Assembly: GCF_900566085.1 (NCBI RefSeq)
Contig: NZ_UPHT01000072.1
Span: forward strand, 1-64,000
Source: Mycobacterium attenuatum
Lineage (GTDB): Bacteria > Actinomycetota > Actinomycetes > Mycobacteriales > Mycobacteriaceae
Length of the DNA stretch: 64,000 nt
Reading direction: 5' to 3'
In this document: positions 41,807-49,471 of the stretch, one piece after another
Layout: the number at the start of each line of letters is the position of its first letter
Numbering within the stretch: the stretch's first letter is position 1
The notes under the pieces: model-generated
Database searches by the model: none
Told to the model about the DNA's origin: nothing
What the model saw: only the letters and a program-made list of their open reading frames with translations
Translations under genes and position numbers: made by a program

Positions 41807-42910
41807 CTAGCCGTTGGCGCCGTTTTGGCCGAACAACAGCCCGCGCTGGCCACCGGTGCCGGGGGTGCCGGCATTGCTATGGCCGCCGCTGCCGCCATTG
41901 CCGATCAGTAGGGCGTTGCCGCCGTTGCCGCCATTGCCCGGTGGCAACGGTCCGCCGTTGCCGCCGGCCCCGCCGTTGCCGATCAGCCCGGCCAGGCCGC
42001 CGACGCCGCCACTGGCGTTGCTAAAGCCGTTGCCGCCGGCACCGCCGTTGCCCACGATGAACCCGCCGGCGCCACCGGCCCCGCCGGTCCCGGCGGAGAG
42101 GGCGTCCCCGCCGGTGCCGCCGTCGCCGAGCAGGAAGGCGCGGCCACCGTTGCCGCCCCCGCCGAGGAAGCTGCTGCCGCCACCACCGCCGTTTCCGTAC
42201 AGCACGCCGCCGTTGCCTCCGGCGCCACCGGCCCCCGCACCGTTAGGGCTGATACCGCCGGCTCCGCCATGTCCAAACAGCAGGGCCGAGCCGCCGAGAC
42301 CGCCCGCACCGCCGCCGCCGCCGCTGTTGCCGCCGGCGCCACCGTTGCCGAAGAACAGCCCAGCGGTGCCTCCGGCGCCACCATTCGCGCCGGCACCGCC
42401 AACGCCGCCGGCGCCGCCGAAACCGAGGAAGCCCGCGGAGCCGCCCCGGCCACCTGCCTGGCCAGCCACTGCGCCATCGCCGCCTCTGCCACCGTTGCCG
42501 AACAGAAGTCCGCCGTCCTCACCGGCCTGGCCGGGCCCGCCGTCAACGCCGTCACCGATCAGCGGGCGTCCAAGTAGCGCCCGGGCGGGCGCGTTGATCA
42601 CGTCGAGCAGTGGCTGCAAGGGGTTTGCCGCGGCGGCCTCGGCGCTGGCGTAGGCCTGCGCGCCGCCGAACAGGTTCTGCACGAACTGGTCGTGAAACGC
42701 CGCGGCCTGCGTGCTGAGCGCCTGGTAGTTCAGGCCGTGCTGTTGAAAGAACGCCGCGATGGCGGCCGACACCTCGTCGGCGCCCGCGGCCGCGACGGCG
42801 GTCGTTTGGGCCACCGCCGCCGAGTTGGCCTCACTGATGACTGAACCGATCCGCGCCAGATTTCCGGCTGCCCCCGACACGAAATCCGTATTTGCGACGA
42901 CGAATGACAT
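41807..42910 (-). CDS. PE_PGRS family protein (PE_PGRS29-like)
   Basis: 367 residues from ATG. The N-terminal PE domain (about 1-95) begins [19 protein letters not shown] and carries the YxxxE secretion signal (YASAE) near its end. A linker with [12 protein letters not shown] follows, then about 230 residues of Gly-Gly-x repeats including LFGNGGAGG units. Expected to be exported by ESX-5 and surface exposed. The position between fadE15 and ctpD equals Rv1468c, reported to bind host ubiquitin. The repeat region is subject to slippage and misassembly. Confidence 0.93.
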   Translation of the reverse strand: MSFVVANTDFVSGAAGNLARIGSVISEANSAAVAQTTAVAAAGADEVSAAIAAFFQQHGLNYQALSTQAAAFHDQFVQNLFGGAQAYASAEAAAANPLQPLLDVINAPARALLGRPLIGDGVDGGPGQAGEDGGLLFGNGGRGGDGAVAGQAGGRGGSAGFLGFGGAGGVGGAGANGGAGGTAGLFFGNGGAGGNSGGGGGAGGLGGSALLFGHGGAGGISPNGAGAGGAGGNGGVLYGNGGGGGSSFLGGGGNGGRAFLLGDGGTGGDALSAGTGGAGGAGGFIVGNGGAGGNGFSNASGGVGGLAGLIGNGGAGGNGGPLPPGNGGNGGNALLIGNGGSGGHSNAGTPGTGGQRGLLFGQNGANG

Positions 42911-43258
42911 CCCGCACCTCCACAGTGAAGCGTCAGCGACGGAGGAATCCTATCGTGATTTCGGGACCTGTGATTGCGCATTCCCCGAGCAATTCGACTC
43001 GAATTTTTCTGCACAGATGCAAATTTCAATCGTCGTTCAAACGCCTGCGCGATACCCGCCGGGGCAATAGCCGAGGTGGCCCTGCCGGCGTGTGGCTGCC
43101 CATGGCAGTGTCGGCTTCAGGAGCGACGGACACCGCTTGCCTTGTGCCAGTGACCAATTCAATCGCATACCGCAATGCAATCGAGATACTGGGCGATCGC
43201 CGCGTCCCTAGACTCGGTTCATCCTGACGAACTCCCACCCCTCTGTGAGGCCGCCGGA
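42911..43258. other. 348-bp divergent region between PE_PGRS and ctpD
   Basis: AT-richer than its surroundings, with ATTTCGGGACC and ATTCGACTCGAATTTTTC stretches close to the PE_PGRS side, typical of PE_PGRS upstream DNA. The ctpD frame is open from 43175, but the homologous N-terminus starts at 43259. No other gene is evident. It should contain both promoters; none can be assigned with confidence. Confidence 0.5.
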
Positions 43259-45241
43259 ATGACCTTGACCGCTGCTGAAGCGTGCACCTCCGAGGTTTCT
43301 TTCGACCGTATTCCCGTCGCTGCCGCGCGACCGCTGAGTTGGCGTGCGGCGCTATGGTCGGTGATGTCGGTCCGCTGGGCCGCAACCGCGCTGGCCTTCT
43401 TTCTTGCCGGGCTGGCGGCTCAGCTCAACGGGGCACCGCAGCCCGTGTGGTGGGCGCTGTATCTGGCCTGCTACATCGCCGGCGGCTGGGGCTCGGCATG
43501 GGCTGGGGCACAGGCACTTTGGAACAAGACGCTGGACGTGGACCTGCTGATGGTGGTGGCGGCGATAGGGGCTGTCGCCATCGGGCAGATCCTCGACGGC
43601 GCCCTGCTGATCGTGATCTTCGCGACGTCGGGCGCCCTGGACGATGTGGCCACCAAACACACCGCCGATTCGGTCAAGGGGTTACTCGACCTCGCGCCGG
43701 AGCAGGCCGTCGTCGTCGACGGCGACGGCCGCGAGCGGGTGGTCGCGGCCGGCGAACTGGTTATCGGCGATCGGGTGCTGGTGCGGCCGGGAGAGCGCAT
43801 ACCCGCCGACGGCGCCGTGCTGTCGGGGTGCTCGGACGTCGACCAGTGCTCGATCACCGGCGAGTCCATCCCGGCTGCCAAGGGCCGCGGTGACGAGGTG
43901 TTCGCCGGTACGCTCAACGGGTCGGGGGTGTTGCAGCTGCTGGTCACCCGGGACCCGTCGCAGACAGTGGTGGCCCGCATCGTCGAGCTTGTCGCCGAAG
44001 CTTCGGCCACCAAAGCCAAAACACAGTTGTTCATCGAAAAAATCGAGCAGCGGTACTCGGCGGCCATGGTGGTGGCGACCCTCGCGCTGATCGCCATCCC
44101 GCTGATGTTGGGCGCGCCCCTGCAGTCAGTTCTGTTGCGCGCCATGACATTCATGATCGTTGCCTCGCCATGTGCCGTGGTGCTGGCTACCATGCCGCCG
44201 CTACTTTCGGCGATCGCGAATGCCGGTCGCCACGGAGTATTGATCAAATCGGCTGTGGTCGTAGAACATCTGGCCGACACCAGCATCGTCGCCCTGGACA
44301 AGACCGGTACATTGACCTGTGGCACCCCGCAGCTGACCACCGTCGAGCCGCTGCAGCCGGATATGGTGGGCGTCCGGAAGTTGCTCCAATTGGCCGCTGC
44401 TGCAGAGCAATCCAGCGAGCATCCGCTTGGCAGGGCCATCGTCGAAGAAGTTCGCCGGCGCGGTATCACCATCCCGGAGGCCGAAGATTTCCGCGCCCTG
44501 CCCGGCCGCGGAGTACGAGCCACCGTGGGTCGCGATTTCGTCGAGGTGCGCAGTCCGCACAGCTACCTGGGTGCGCCGCTACCCGAGCTCGCACCGATCC
44601 TCGACGCCGGTGCCACGGCTGCCATCGTGATGCTCAACGGCGTCGCAGCCGGCGTGTTGGGACTCACCGACCAAATGCGCCCCGATGCCGCGGAATCCGT
44701 TGCGTCCCTGACCGCATTGACGTCGGCGCCACCGGTCCTGCTGACCGGAGACAACGAGTGTGCGGCCCGGTGGGCGGCCCAACGCGCCGGGATCAGCGAT
44801 GTGCGGGCCGCGTTGTTGCCCGAGCAGAAGGTCGAAGCGGTCCGCGCTCTGGAAGCCAGCGGTCACCGGGTGCTCGTCGTCGGTGACGGCGTCAACGATG
44901 CTCCCGCGATGGCCGCGGCCCGCACGTCTGTCGCGATGGGCGCCGGCGCCGACCTGGCGTTGCAGACGGCCGACGGCGTCACCGTGCGAGACGAACTGCA
45001 AGTCATCCCGACAATCATCGGGCTGGCCAGGCAGGCGCGCCATGTGGTGACCGCCAACCTGATCATCGCCGGTACGTTCATCAGCGTCTTGGTGTTGTGG
45101 GATCTGTTGGGCTACTTGCCCTTACCGCTGGGTGTGGCCGGCCATGAAGGGTCCACAGTGCTGGTCGCCCTCAACGGCATGCGCCTGCTGACCAACCGGT
45201 CCTGGCGAGCCGCGGCCTCCACGGGCGCACTAACGGCCTGA
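43259..45241 (+). CDS. ctpD: P1B-type metal cation ATPase CtpD
   Basis: 660 residues from ATG at 43259 (MTLTAAEA), chosen by agreement with M. tuberculosis CtpD (657); an upstream ATG at 43175 is in frame. Heavy-metal efflux P-type ATPase of the P1B4 class. It has the TM6 metal motif SPC (MIVASPCAVVLAT), actuator TGES, phosphorylation Asp347 in DKTGT, SEHPLG, hinge GDGVNDAPAM and the C-terminal helix motif HEGST. No N-terminal metal-binding domain. P1B4 pumps export Co, Ni or Fe(II). The trxA and trxB1 genes follow, linking it to redox metal homeostasis. Confidence 0.94.
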   Translation: MTLTAAEACTSEVSFDRIPVAAARPLSWRAALWSVMSVRWAATALAFFLAGLAAQLNGAPQPVWWALYLACYIAGGWGSAWAGAQALWNKTLDVDLLMVVAAIGAVAIGQILDGALLIVIFATSGALDDVATKHTADSVKGLLDLAPEQAVVVDGDGRERVVAAGELVIGDRVLVRPGERIPADGAVLSGCSDVDQCSITGESIPAAKGRGDEVFAGTLNGSGVLQLLVTRDPSQTVVARIVELVAEASATKAKTQLFIEKIEQRYSAAMVVATLALIAIPLMLGAPLQSVLLRAMTFMIVASPCAVVLATMPPLLSAIANAGRHGVLIKSAVVVEHLADTSIVALDKTGTLTCGTPQLTTVEPLQPDMVGVRKLLQLAAAAEQSSEHPLGRAIVEEVRRRGITIPEAEDFRALPGRGVRATVGRDFVEVRSPHSYLGAPLPELAPILDAGATAAIVMLNGVAAGVLGLTDQMRPDAAESVASLTALTSAPPVLLTGDNECAARWAAQRAGISDVRAALLPEQKVEAVRALEASGHRVLVVGDGVNDAPAMAAARTSVAMGAGADLALQTADGVTVRDELQVIPTIIGLARQARHVVTANLIIAGTFISVLVLWDLLGYLPLPLGVAGHEGSTVLVALNGMRLLTNRSWRAAASTGALTA

Positions 45242-45313
45242 ATCCGCAGCGGATCTGGCGGCGACCGGCATAGGCTCTACGTCGCCAGGCCCGCCGAATG
45301 GATAAGGGGACAC

Positions 45314-45670
45314 GTGGCGACGCGAGAGCTCACCGCCGAGAATTTCAAACAGACTGTCTACGGCAACGACAACGTGCTCGTCTATATCTGGGCGCCGCTG
45401 TGCCCACCGTGTGCCGTATTGACGCCGACTTATGAGCGCTCGTCGGACAAGCATCCCGACATCGTGCACGGCAAGGTCAACTTCGAAACCGAGCAGGAGT
45501 TGGTCTCGATCGCCGGGGTCACGCTATTGCCTACGTTGATGGCGTTCAAGAATGGCAAGCTGGTGTTCAAGCAGGCCGGTGTGGCTAACCCCGCCGTCAT
45601 GGACGACCTGGTGCGGCAGCTCAGGGCCTATCGGGTCGACTTGCCGCCACGGCAGCGGGGCCTGCTCTAG
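45314..45670 (+). CDS. trxA: Thioredoxin-like protein with a CPPC active site
   Basis: 118 residues from GTG with AAGGGG five bases upstream. Thioredoxin fold with Trp26, active site Cys30-Pro31-Pro32-Cys33 (WAPLCPPC) and the cis-proline loop LLPTLMAFKNGK. Most thioredoxins have CGPC; the second proline should raise or alter the redox potential and limit recycling by thioredoxin reductase. It is 72 bp after ctpD and 43 bp before a canonical thioredoxin gene, equivalent in position to Rv1470. Confidence 0.9.
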   Translation: MATRELTAENFKQTVYGNDNVLVYIWAPLCPPCAVLTPTYERSSDKHPDIVHGKVNFETEQELVSIAGVTLLPTLMAFKNGKLVFKQAGVANPAVMDDLVRQLRAYRVDLPPRQRGLL

Positions 45671-45713
45671 CTTCGCTGGAACAAACCCGCCTGCGCGAGG
45701 CGTTGGGGCAGAC

Positions 45714-46043
45714 ATGGCAACCAAAGACCTCACTGCGGCGCAGTTCAACGAGACGGTCAACGACAACGACATGGTGCTTGTCGATTTCTGGGCATCCTGG
45801 TGTGGCCCGTGTCGCGCATTCGCGCCGACGTTCCAGGCGTCTTCGGAAAAGCACCCTGACGTCGTCTACGCCAAAGTCAACACCGAAGAAGAGCAAGAAT
45901 TGGCGGCGGCGGCCCAGATCCGGTCGATTCCCACGCTGATGGCTTTCAAGAAGGGCAAACTATTGTTCAACCAGCCCGGCGCCCTGCCCGCGGCGGCCCT
46001 GGAAGACCTGGTTCAGCAGCTCAAGGCTTACGAAGTCGCCTGA
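45714..46043 (+). CDS. trxB1: Thioredoxin
   Basis: 109 residues from ATG at 45714. Canonical thioredoxin with Asp24, Trp29 and active site Cys30-Gly-Pro-Cys33 (WASWCGPC) and cis-Pro in RSIPTLMAFKKGK. Named after the M. tuberculosis gene (Rv1471), which despite its symbol is a thioredoxin, not a reductase. The N-terminal halves of this protein and its neighbour align well (ATxxLTA..F..TV..ND), so the two are tandem paralogues. Confidence 0.92.
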   Translation: MATKDLTAAQFNETVNDNDMVLVDFWASWCGPCRAFAPTFQASSEKHPDVVYAKVNTEEEQELAAAAQIRSIPTLMAFKKGKLLFNQPGALPAAALEDLVQQLKAYEVA

Positions 46044-46096
46044 TCCGGCGGAGGTGGCCCACTCGGGCGCATTGCCTTACGCGATAACGTGCACGG

Positions 46097-46906
46097 GTGA
46101 GTTTGGTCCTGCTGGAAAACCCGCGCCCAGATATTGCGCTGATCACCCTCAATCGGCCCGAGCGGATGAACTCCATGGCTTTCGACGTCATGGTGCCGCT
46201 CAAGGAGGCCTTGGAGACGGTGACCTACGACAACTCCGTGCGGGTGGTGGTGCTGACCGGGGCGGGGCGCGGGTTCTCCTCCGGCGCAGATCACAAGTCC
46301 GCGGGTGCGGTGCCCAACGCCGAGGGGCTGACCCGGCCGACATATGCGCTGCGGTCGATGGAGCTGCTCGATGAGGTCATCCTGAAGCTGCGCCGGCTAC
46401 ACCAGCCGGTGATCGCCGCGGTCAACGGACCGGCCATCGGCGGGGGGCTGTGCCTGGCGTTGGCGGCGGACGTCCGGGTGGCATCCACCAGCGCTTATTT
46501 CCGGGCCGCCGGCATCAACAACGGGCTGACGGCCAGCGAACTGGGGCTGAGCTACCTGTTGCCGCGGGCCATCGGATCCTCGCGGGCCTTCGAGATCATG
46601 CTGACCGGGCGTGACGTCAGCGCTGAGGAAGCCGAGCGCATCGGGCTGGTGTCGTGCCGGGTTCCCGACAGCCAACTGCTGGACACCTGTTATGCGATTG
46701 CGGCGCGCATGGCTGCGTTCTCCCGGCCGGGAATTGAGTTGACCAAACGTACACTGTGGAGTGGACTAGACGCCGCCAGCCTGGAAGGGCACATGCAGGC
46801 CGAGGGTCTGGGACAACTTTTCGTCCGGCTGCTCACCGCCAATTTCGAAGAGGCGGTTGCCGCGCGTGCGGAGAAGCGGCCGGCGGTGTTCACCGACGAC
46901 AAGTAG
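46097..46906 (+). CDS. echA12: Enoyl-CoA hydratase/isomerase family protein
   Basis: 269 residues from GTG. Crotonase fold: LNRPERMNSM near residue 20, the oxyanion-hole loops GFSSGADHKSAG (about 60) and NGPAIGGGLCLALAADVRVA (about 110), then GINNGLTASELGLSYLLPR. The catalytic-glutamate positions of classical hydratase are not both obvious (Gly-Leu-Thr-Ala-Ser-Glu appears), so hydratase activity is unproven. It follows trxB1 by 53 bp and precedes the ABC-F gene by 23 bp. Confidence 0.9.
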   Translation: MSLVLLENPRPDIALITLNRPERMNSMAFDVMVPLKEALETVTYDNSVRVVVLTGAGRGFSSGADHKSAGAVPNAEGLTRPTYALRSMELLDEVILKLRRLHQPVIAAVNGPAIGGGLCLALAADVRVASTSAYFRAAGINNGLTASELGLSYLLPRAIGSSRAFEIMLTGRDVSAEEAERIGLVSCRVPDSQLLDTCYAIAARMAAFSRPGIELTKRTLWSGLDAASLEGHMQAEGLGQLFVRLLTANFEEAVAARAEKRPAVFTDDK

Positions 46907-46929
46907 CGCCACAACCAAGGAGAGCGATT

Positions 46930-48558
46930 GTGATCACGGCAACGGACCTCGAGGTCCGTGCTGGCGCGCGCATCCTGCTCTCACCCGACGGTCCCGACTT
47001 GCGCGTGCAGCCGGGCGACCGCATCGGGTTGGTGGGCCGCAACGGTGCGGGCAAGACCACGACGCTGCGCATCCTGGCGGGGGAGAGCGAACCTTATGCC
47101 GGGTCGGTTAGCCGCAACGGCGAAATTGGTTACCTGCCACAGGATCCCAAAGAGGGAGATCTTGACGTGCTGGCCCGTGATCGGGTGCTGTCGGCTCGCG
47201 GGCTCGATGTGTTGCTCACCGATCTGGAGAAGCAGCAGGCGTTGATGGCGGAAGTCGCCGACGACGACGCACGCGACCGCGCGATCCGCCGCTACGGTCA
47301 GCTCGAGGAGCGCTTCGTCGCGTTGGGCGGCTACGGCGCCGAAAGTGAGGCGGGCCGCATCTGTGCCAGTCTCGGTCTGCCCGAACGGGTGCTGACCCAA
47401 CAGCTGCGTACTCTCTCCGGAGGCCAGCGCCGCCGGGTTGAGCTGGCGCGCATTCTGTTCGCCGCTTCCGATAGCGGCGCCGGCTCGGGAACAACGCTGC
47501 TGCTCGACGAGCCGACCAACCATCTCGACGCGGATTCGATTGGCTGGCTGCGGGACTTCCTGCGAGCACACACCGGCGGGCTGGTGATGATCAGCCACAA
47601 CGTGGACCTGATCGCCGATGTCGTTAACCGGGTGTGGTTCTTGGACGCGGTGCGCGGCGAGATGGACGTCTACAACATGGGCTGGCAGAAGTATCTCGAT
47701 GCGCGGGCCACCGACGAGCAGCGTCGTCGCCGGGAACGTGCCAATGCCGAGCGCAAGGCCGCCGCGTTGCGCACCCAGGCAGCCAAGCTGGGCGCCAAAG
47801 CCACCAAAGCCGTTGCCGCGCAGAACATGCTGCGTCGGGCCGATCGGATGATGGCCGCGCTCGACGAGGAGCGGGCGGCCGACAAGGTGGCCCGTATCAA
47901 GTTCCCCACCCCGGCCCCGTGTGGGCGTACCCCGATGGTGGCCAAGGGGCTGAGCAAGAGCTACGGATCGCTCGAGGTCTTCGCAGGTGTCGACCTGGCC
48001 ATCGACCGCGGCTCCCGCGTCGTCGTGCTCGGACTCAACGGCGCCGGCAAGACCACGCTGCTGCGATTGCTGGCCGGTGTCGAAACACCCGACACCGGCG
48101 CCCTGGAGCCCGGACATGGTTTGCGTATCGGCTATTTCGCGCAGGAGCACGACACGCTCGACAACGATGCCACCGTATGGCAGAACGTTCGGCACGCCGC
48201 ACCAGAATCCGGTGAACAGGACTTGCGCGGCCTGCTGGGCGCGTTCATGTTCAGCGGTCCGCAGCTCGAGCAACCGGCCGGCACGTTGTCCGGTGGTGAA
48301 AAGACGCGCCTTGCGCTGGCCGGGCTGGTGGCCTCCACGGCGAACATGCTGCTACTCGACGAACCGACTAACAACCTCGATCCCGCCTCGCGCGAACAGG
48401 TCCTCGATGCGCTGCGCAGCTATCAGGGTGCGGTGGTATTGGTGACCCACGATCCCGGTGCCGCCGAGGCGCTGGACCCGCAGCGTGTGGTGCTGTTGCC
48501 CGACGGCACCGAGGACTATTGGTCCGACGAGTACCGGGACCTCATCGAGTTGGCCTGA
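46930..48558 (+). CDS. ABC-F family ATPase (Rv1473-like)
   Basis: 542 residues from GTG at 46930 with AAGGAG upstream; the frame is open further upstream inside echA12. Two complete ATPase domains without membrane segments: Walker A GRNGAGKTTT and GLNGAGKTTL, signatures LSGGQRRR and LSGGEKTR, Walker B LLLDEPTNHLD and LLLDEPTNNLD. The linker between them is rich in Arg/Ala/Lys (about 250-310), the ribosome-contacting P-site interaction motif of ABC-F proteins. Annotation as a macrolide transporter is unlikely on this architecture; ribosome protection or translation factor function is more likely. Confidence 0.92.
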   Translation: MITATDLEVRAGARILLSPDGPDLRVQPGDRIGLVGRNGAGKTTTLRILAGESEPYAGSVSRNGEIGYLPQDPKEGDLDVLARDRVLSARGLDVLLTDLEKQQALMAEVADDDARDRAIRRYGQLEERFVALGGYGAESEAGRICASLGLPERVLTQQLRTLSGGQRRRVELARILFAASDSGAGSGTTLLLDEPTNHLDADSIGWLRDFLRAHTGGLVMISHNVDLIADVVNRVWFLDAVRGEMDVYNMGWQKYLDARATDEQRRRRERANAERKAAALRTQAAKLGAKATKAVAAQNMLRRADRMMAALDEERAADKVARIKFPTPAPCGRTPMVAKGLSKSYGSLEVFAGVDLAIDRGSRVVVLGLNGAGKTTLLRLLAGVETPDTGALEPGHGLRIGYFAQEHDTLDNDATVWQNVRHAAPESGEQDLRGLLGAFMFSGPQLEQPAGTLSGGEKTRLALAGLVASTANMLLLDEPTNNLDPASREQVLDALRSYQGAVVLVTHDPGAAEALDPQRVVLLPDGTEDYWSDEYRDLIELA

Positions 48559-48562
48559 AACA

Positions 48563-48596
48563 ACCCGAAAGAACCCCGAAAGAAGCCCCGAAAGAA
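48563..48596. repeat. Three short direct repeats after the ABC-F stop codon
   Basis: Three consecutive 11-12 bp copies of CCCCGAAAGAA (first copy ACCCGAAAGAA) begin five bases after the ABC-F stop. Function unknown; possibly slippage-derived. Confidence 0.7.
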
Positions 48597-48686
48597 CGCA
48601 GCCGTTTTCGGCGAAAGCGGTCTCACCGCTGCCGGCCGGTTCCTACTCTGGAAGCCAGGGACGGTGAGCAGGCGTGGAGGCACCCG

Positions 48687-48902
48687 GTGAGAAACCAGCG
48701 GAAGTCAAAGAAGACGCGCGATCAGTTGTTGGACGAGTTGCGCAACGCTTATGAGGGCGGAGCCAGCATCCGAAAATTGGCGGCGACCACCGGGCGGTCA
48801 TACGGATCCGTTCACAGCATGCTGCTCGAATCGGGAACGACGATGCGCAGCCGCGGCGGACCCAACCATCGCGCACGGCCCAAATCAGCTGCGGCGCACT
48901 GA
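48687..48902 (+). CDS. Small helix-turn-helix protein (Rv1473A-like)
   Basis: 71 residues from GTG at 48687, selected for GGAGG six bases upstream; a GTG at 48664 is also in frame. Basic N-terminus (RNQRKSKKTRDQLLDELR) and a helix-turn-helix formed by YEGGASIRKLAATTGRSYG followed by VHSMLLESG. Probable DNA-binding regulator, target unknown. Its last 18 bp overlap the 3' end of the convergent TetR gene. Confidence 0.8.
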   Translation: MRNQRKSKKTRDQLLDELRNAYEGGASIRKLAATTGRSYGSVHSMLLESGTTMRSRGGPNHRARPKSAAAH

Positions 48903-49448
48903 GTTTTCCACAAGGTCCAGCACGGCGCAGAGCCGCCGTGGGTCTTCGCCTGAGGCCAGTCTGGCCACCAAGCCGTCGAGGACCAGATCCAGGTAACACT
49001 GCAATACGTCGCTGGGAACATCGTCGCGCACTCGTTTGGCCTGCTTCTGCCGGCGCAGCCGATCGGTGGTCGCGGCGGCAAGTTCCGCGGAGCGCTCCGC
49101 CCAACCTCGGTTGAATGCGGGGTCGTTGCGCAGCTTGCGCGCGATCTCGAGCCTGGTGGCCAGCCAGTCGAACTGCTCGGGCGCGGCGAGCATGTCACGC
49201 ATCACCTGGATGAGGCCTTCGCGCGAGGCGACATCGGCCATCCGTTCGGCGTCCTCGTGCGCCAACGCGAAGAAGAGGGCGTCCTTGTCCCGGAAGTGGT
49301 GGAAGATCGCGCCCCGCGACATGCCGATCGACTGTTCCAGACGCCGGACGGTGGCCTTGTCGTAGCCGTATTCGGCGAAACAGCGGCGAGCGCCGTCGAG
49401 GATCTGGCGGCGGCGAGCCGCCAGATGGTCCTCGCTGACTTTTGGCAT
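48885..49448 (-). CDS. acnR: TetR-family repressor, AcnR-like
   Basis: 187 residues from ATG, the size of Rv1474c. N-terminal TetR helix-turn-helix: RRQILDGARRCFAEYGYDKA, then VRRLEQSIGMSRGAIFHHFRDKDALFFAL. The C-terminal ligand domain is unassigned. It lies 23 bp downstream of acn on the same strand, as in corynebacteria, where AcnR represses acn. A matching inverted repeat lies upstream of acn at 52368-52383. In corynebacteria the effectors are citrate/Mg. Confidence 0.88.
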   Translation of the reverse strand: MPKVSEDHLAARRRQILDGARRCFAEYGYDKATVRRLEQSIGMSRGAIFHHFRDKDALFFALAHEDAERMADVASREGLIQVMRDMLAAPEQFDWLATRLEIARKLRNDPAFNRGWAERSAELAAATTDRLRRQKQAKRVRDDVPSDVLQCYLDLVLDGLVARLASGEDPRRLCAVLDLVENSVRRS

Positions 49449-49471
49449 ACCAGGGCTTGGGTCGCCCGGGG

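Noticed and set aside
41814..42653. Proline-rich plus-strand frame opposite PE_PGRS
   Set aside because: Pro repeats are the reverse complement of Gly codons in the PGRS region.
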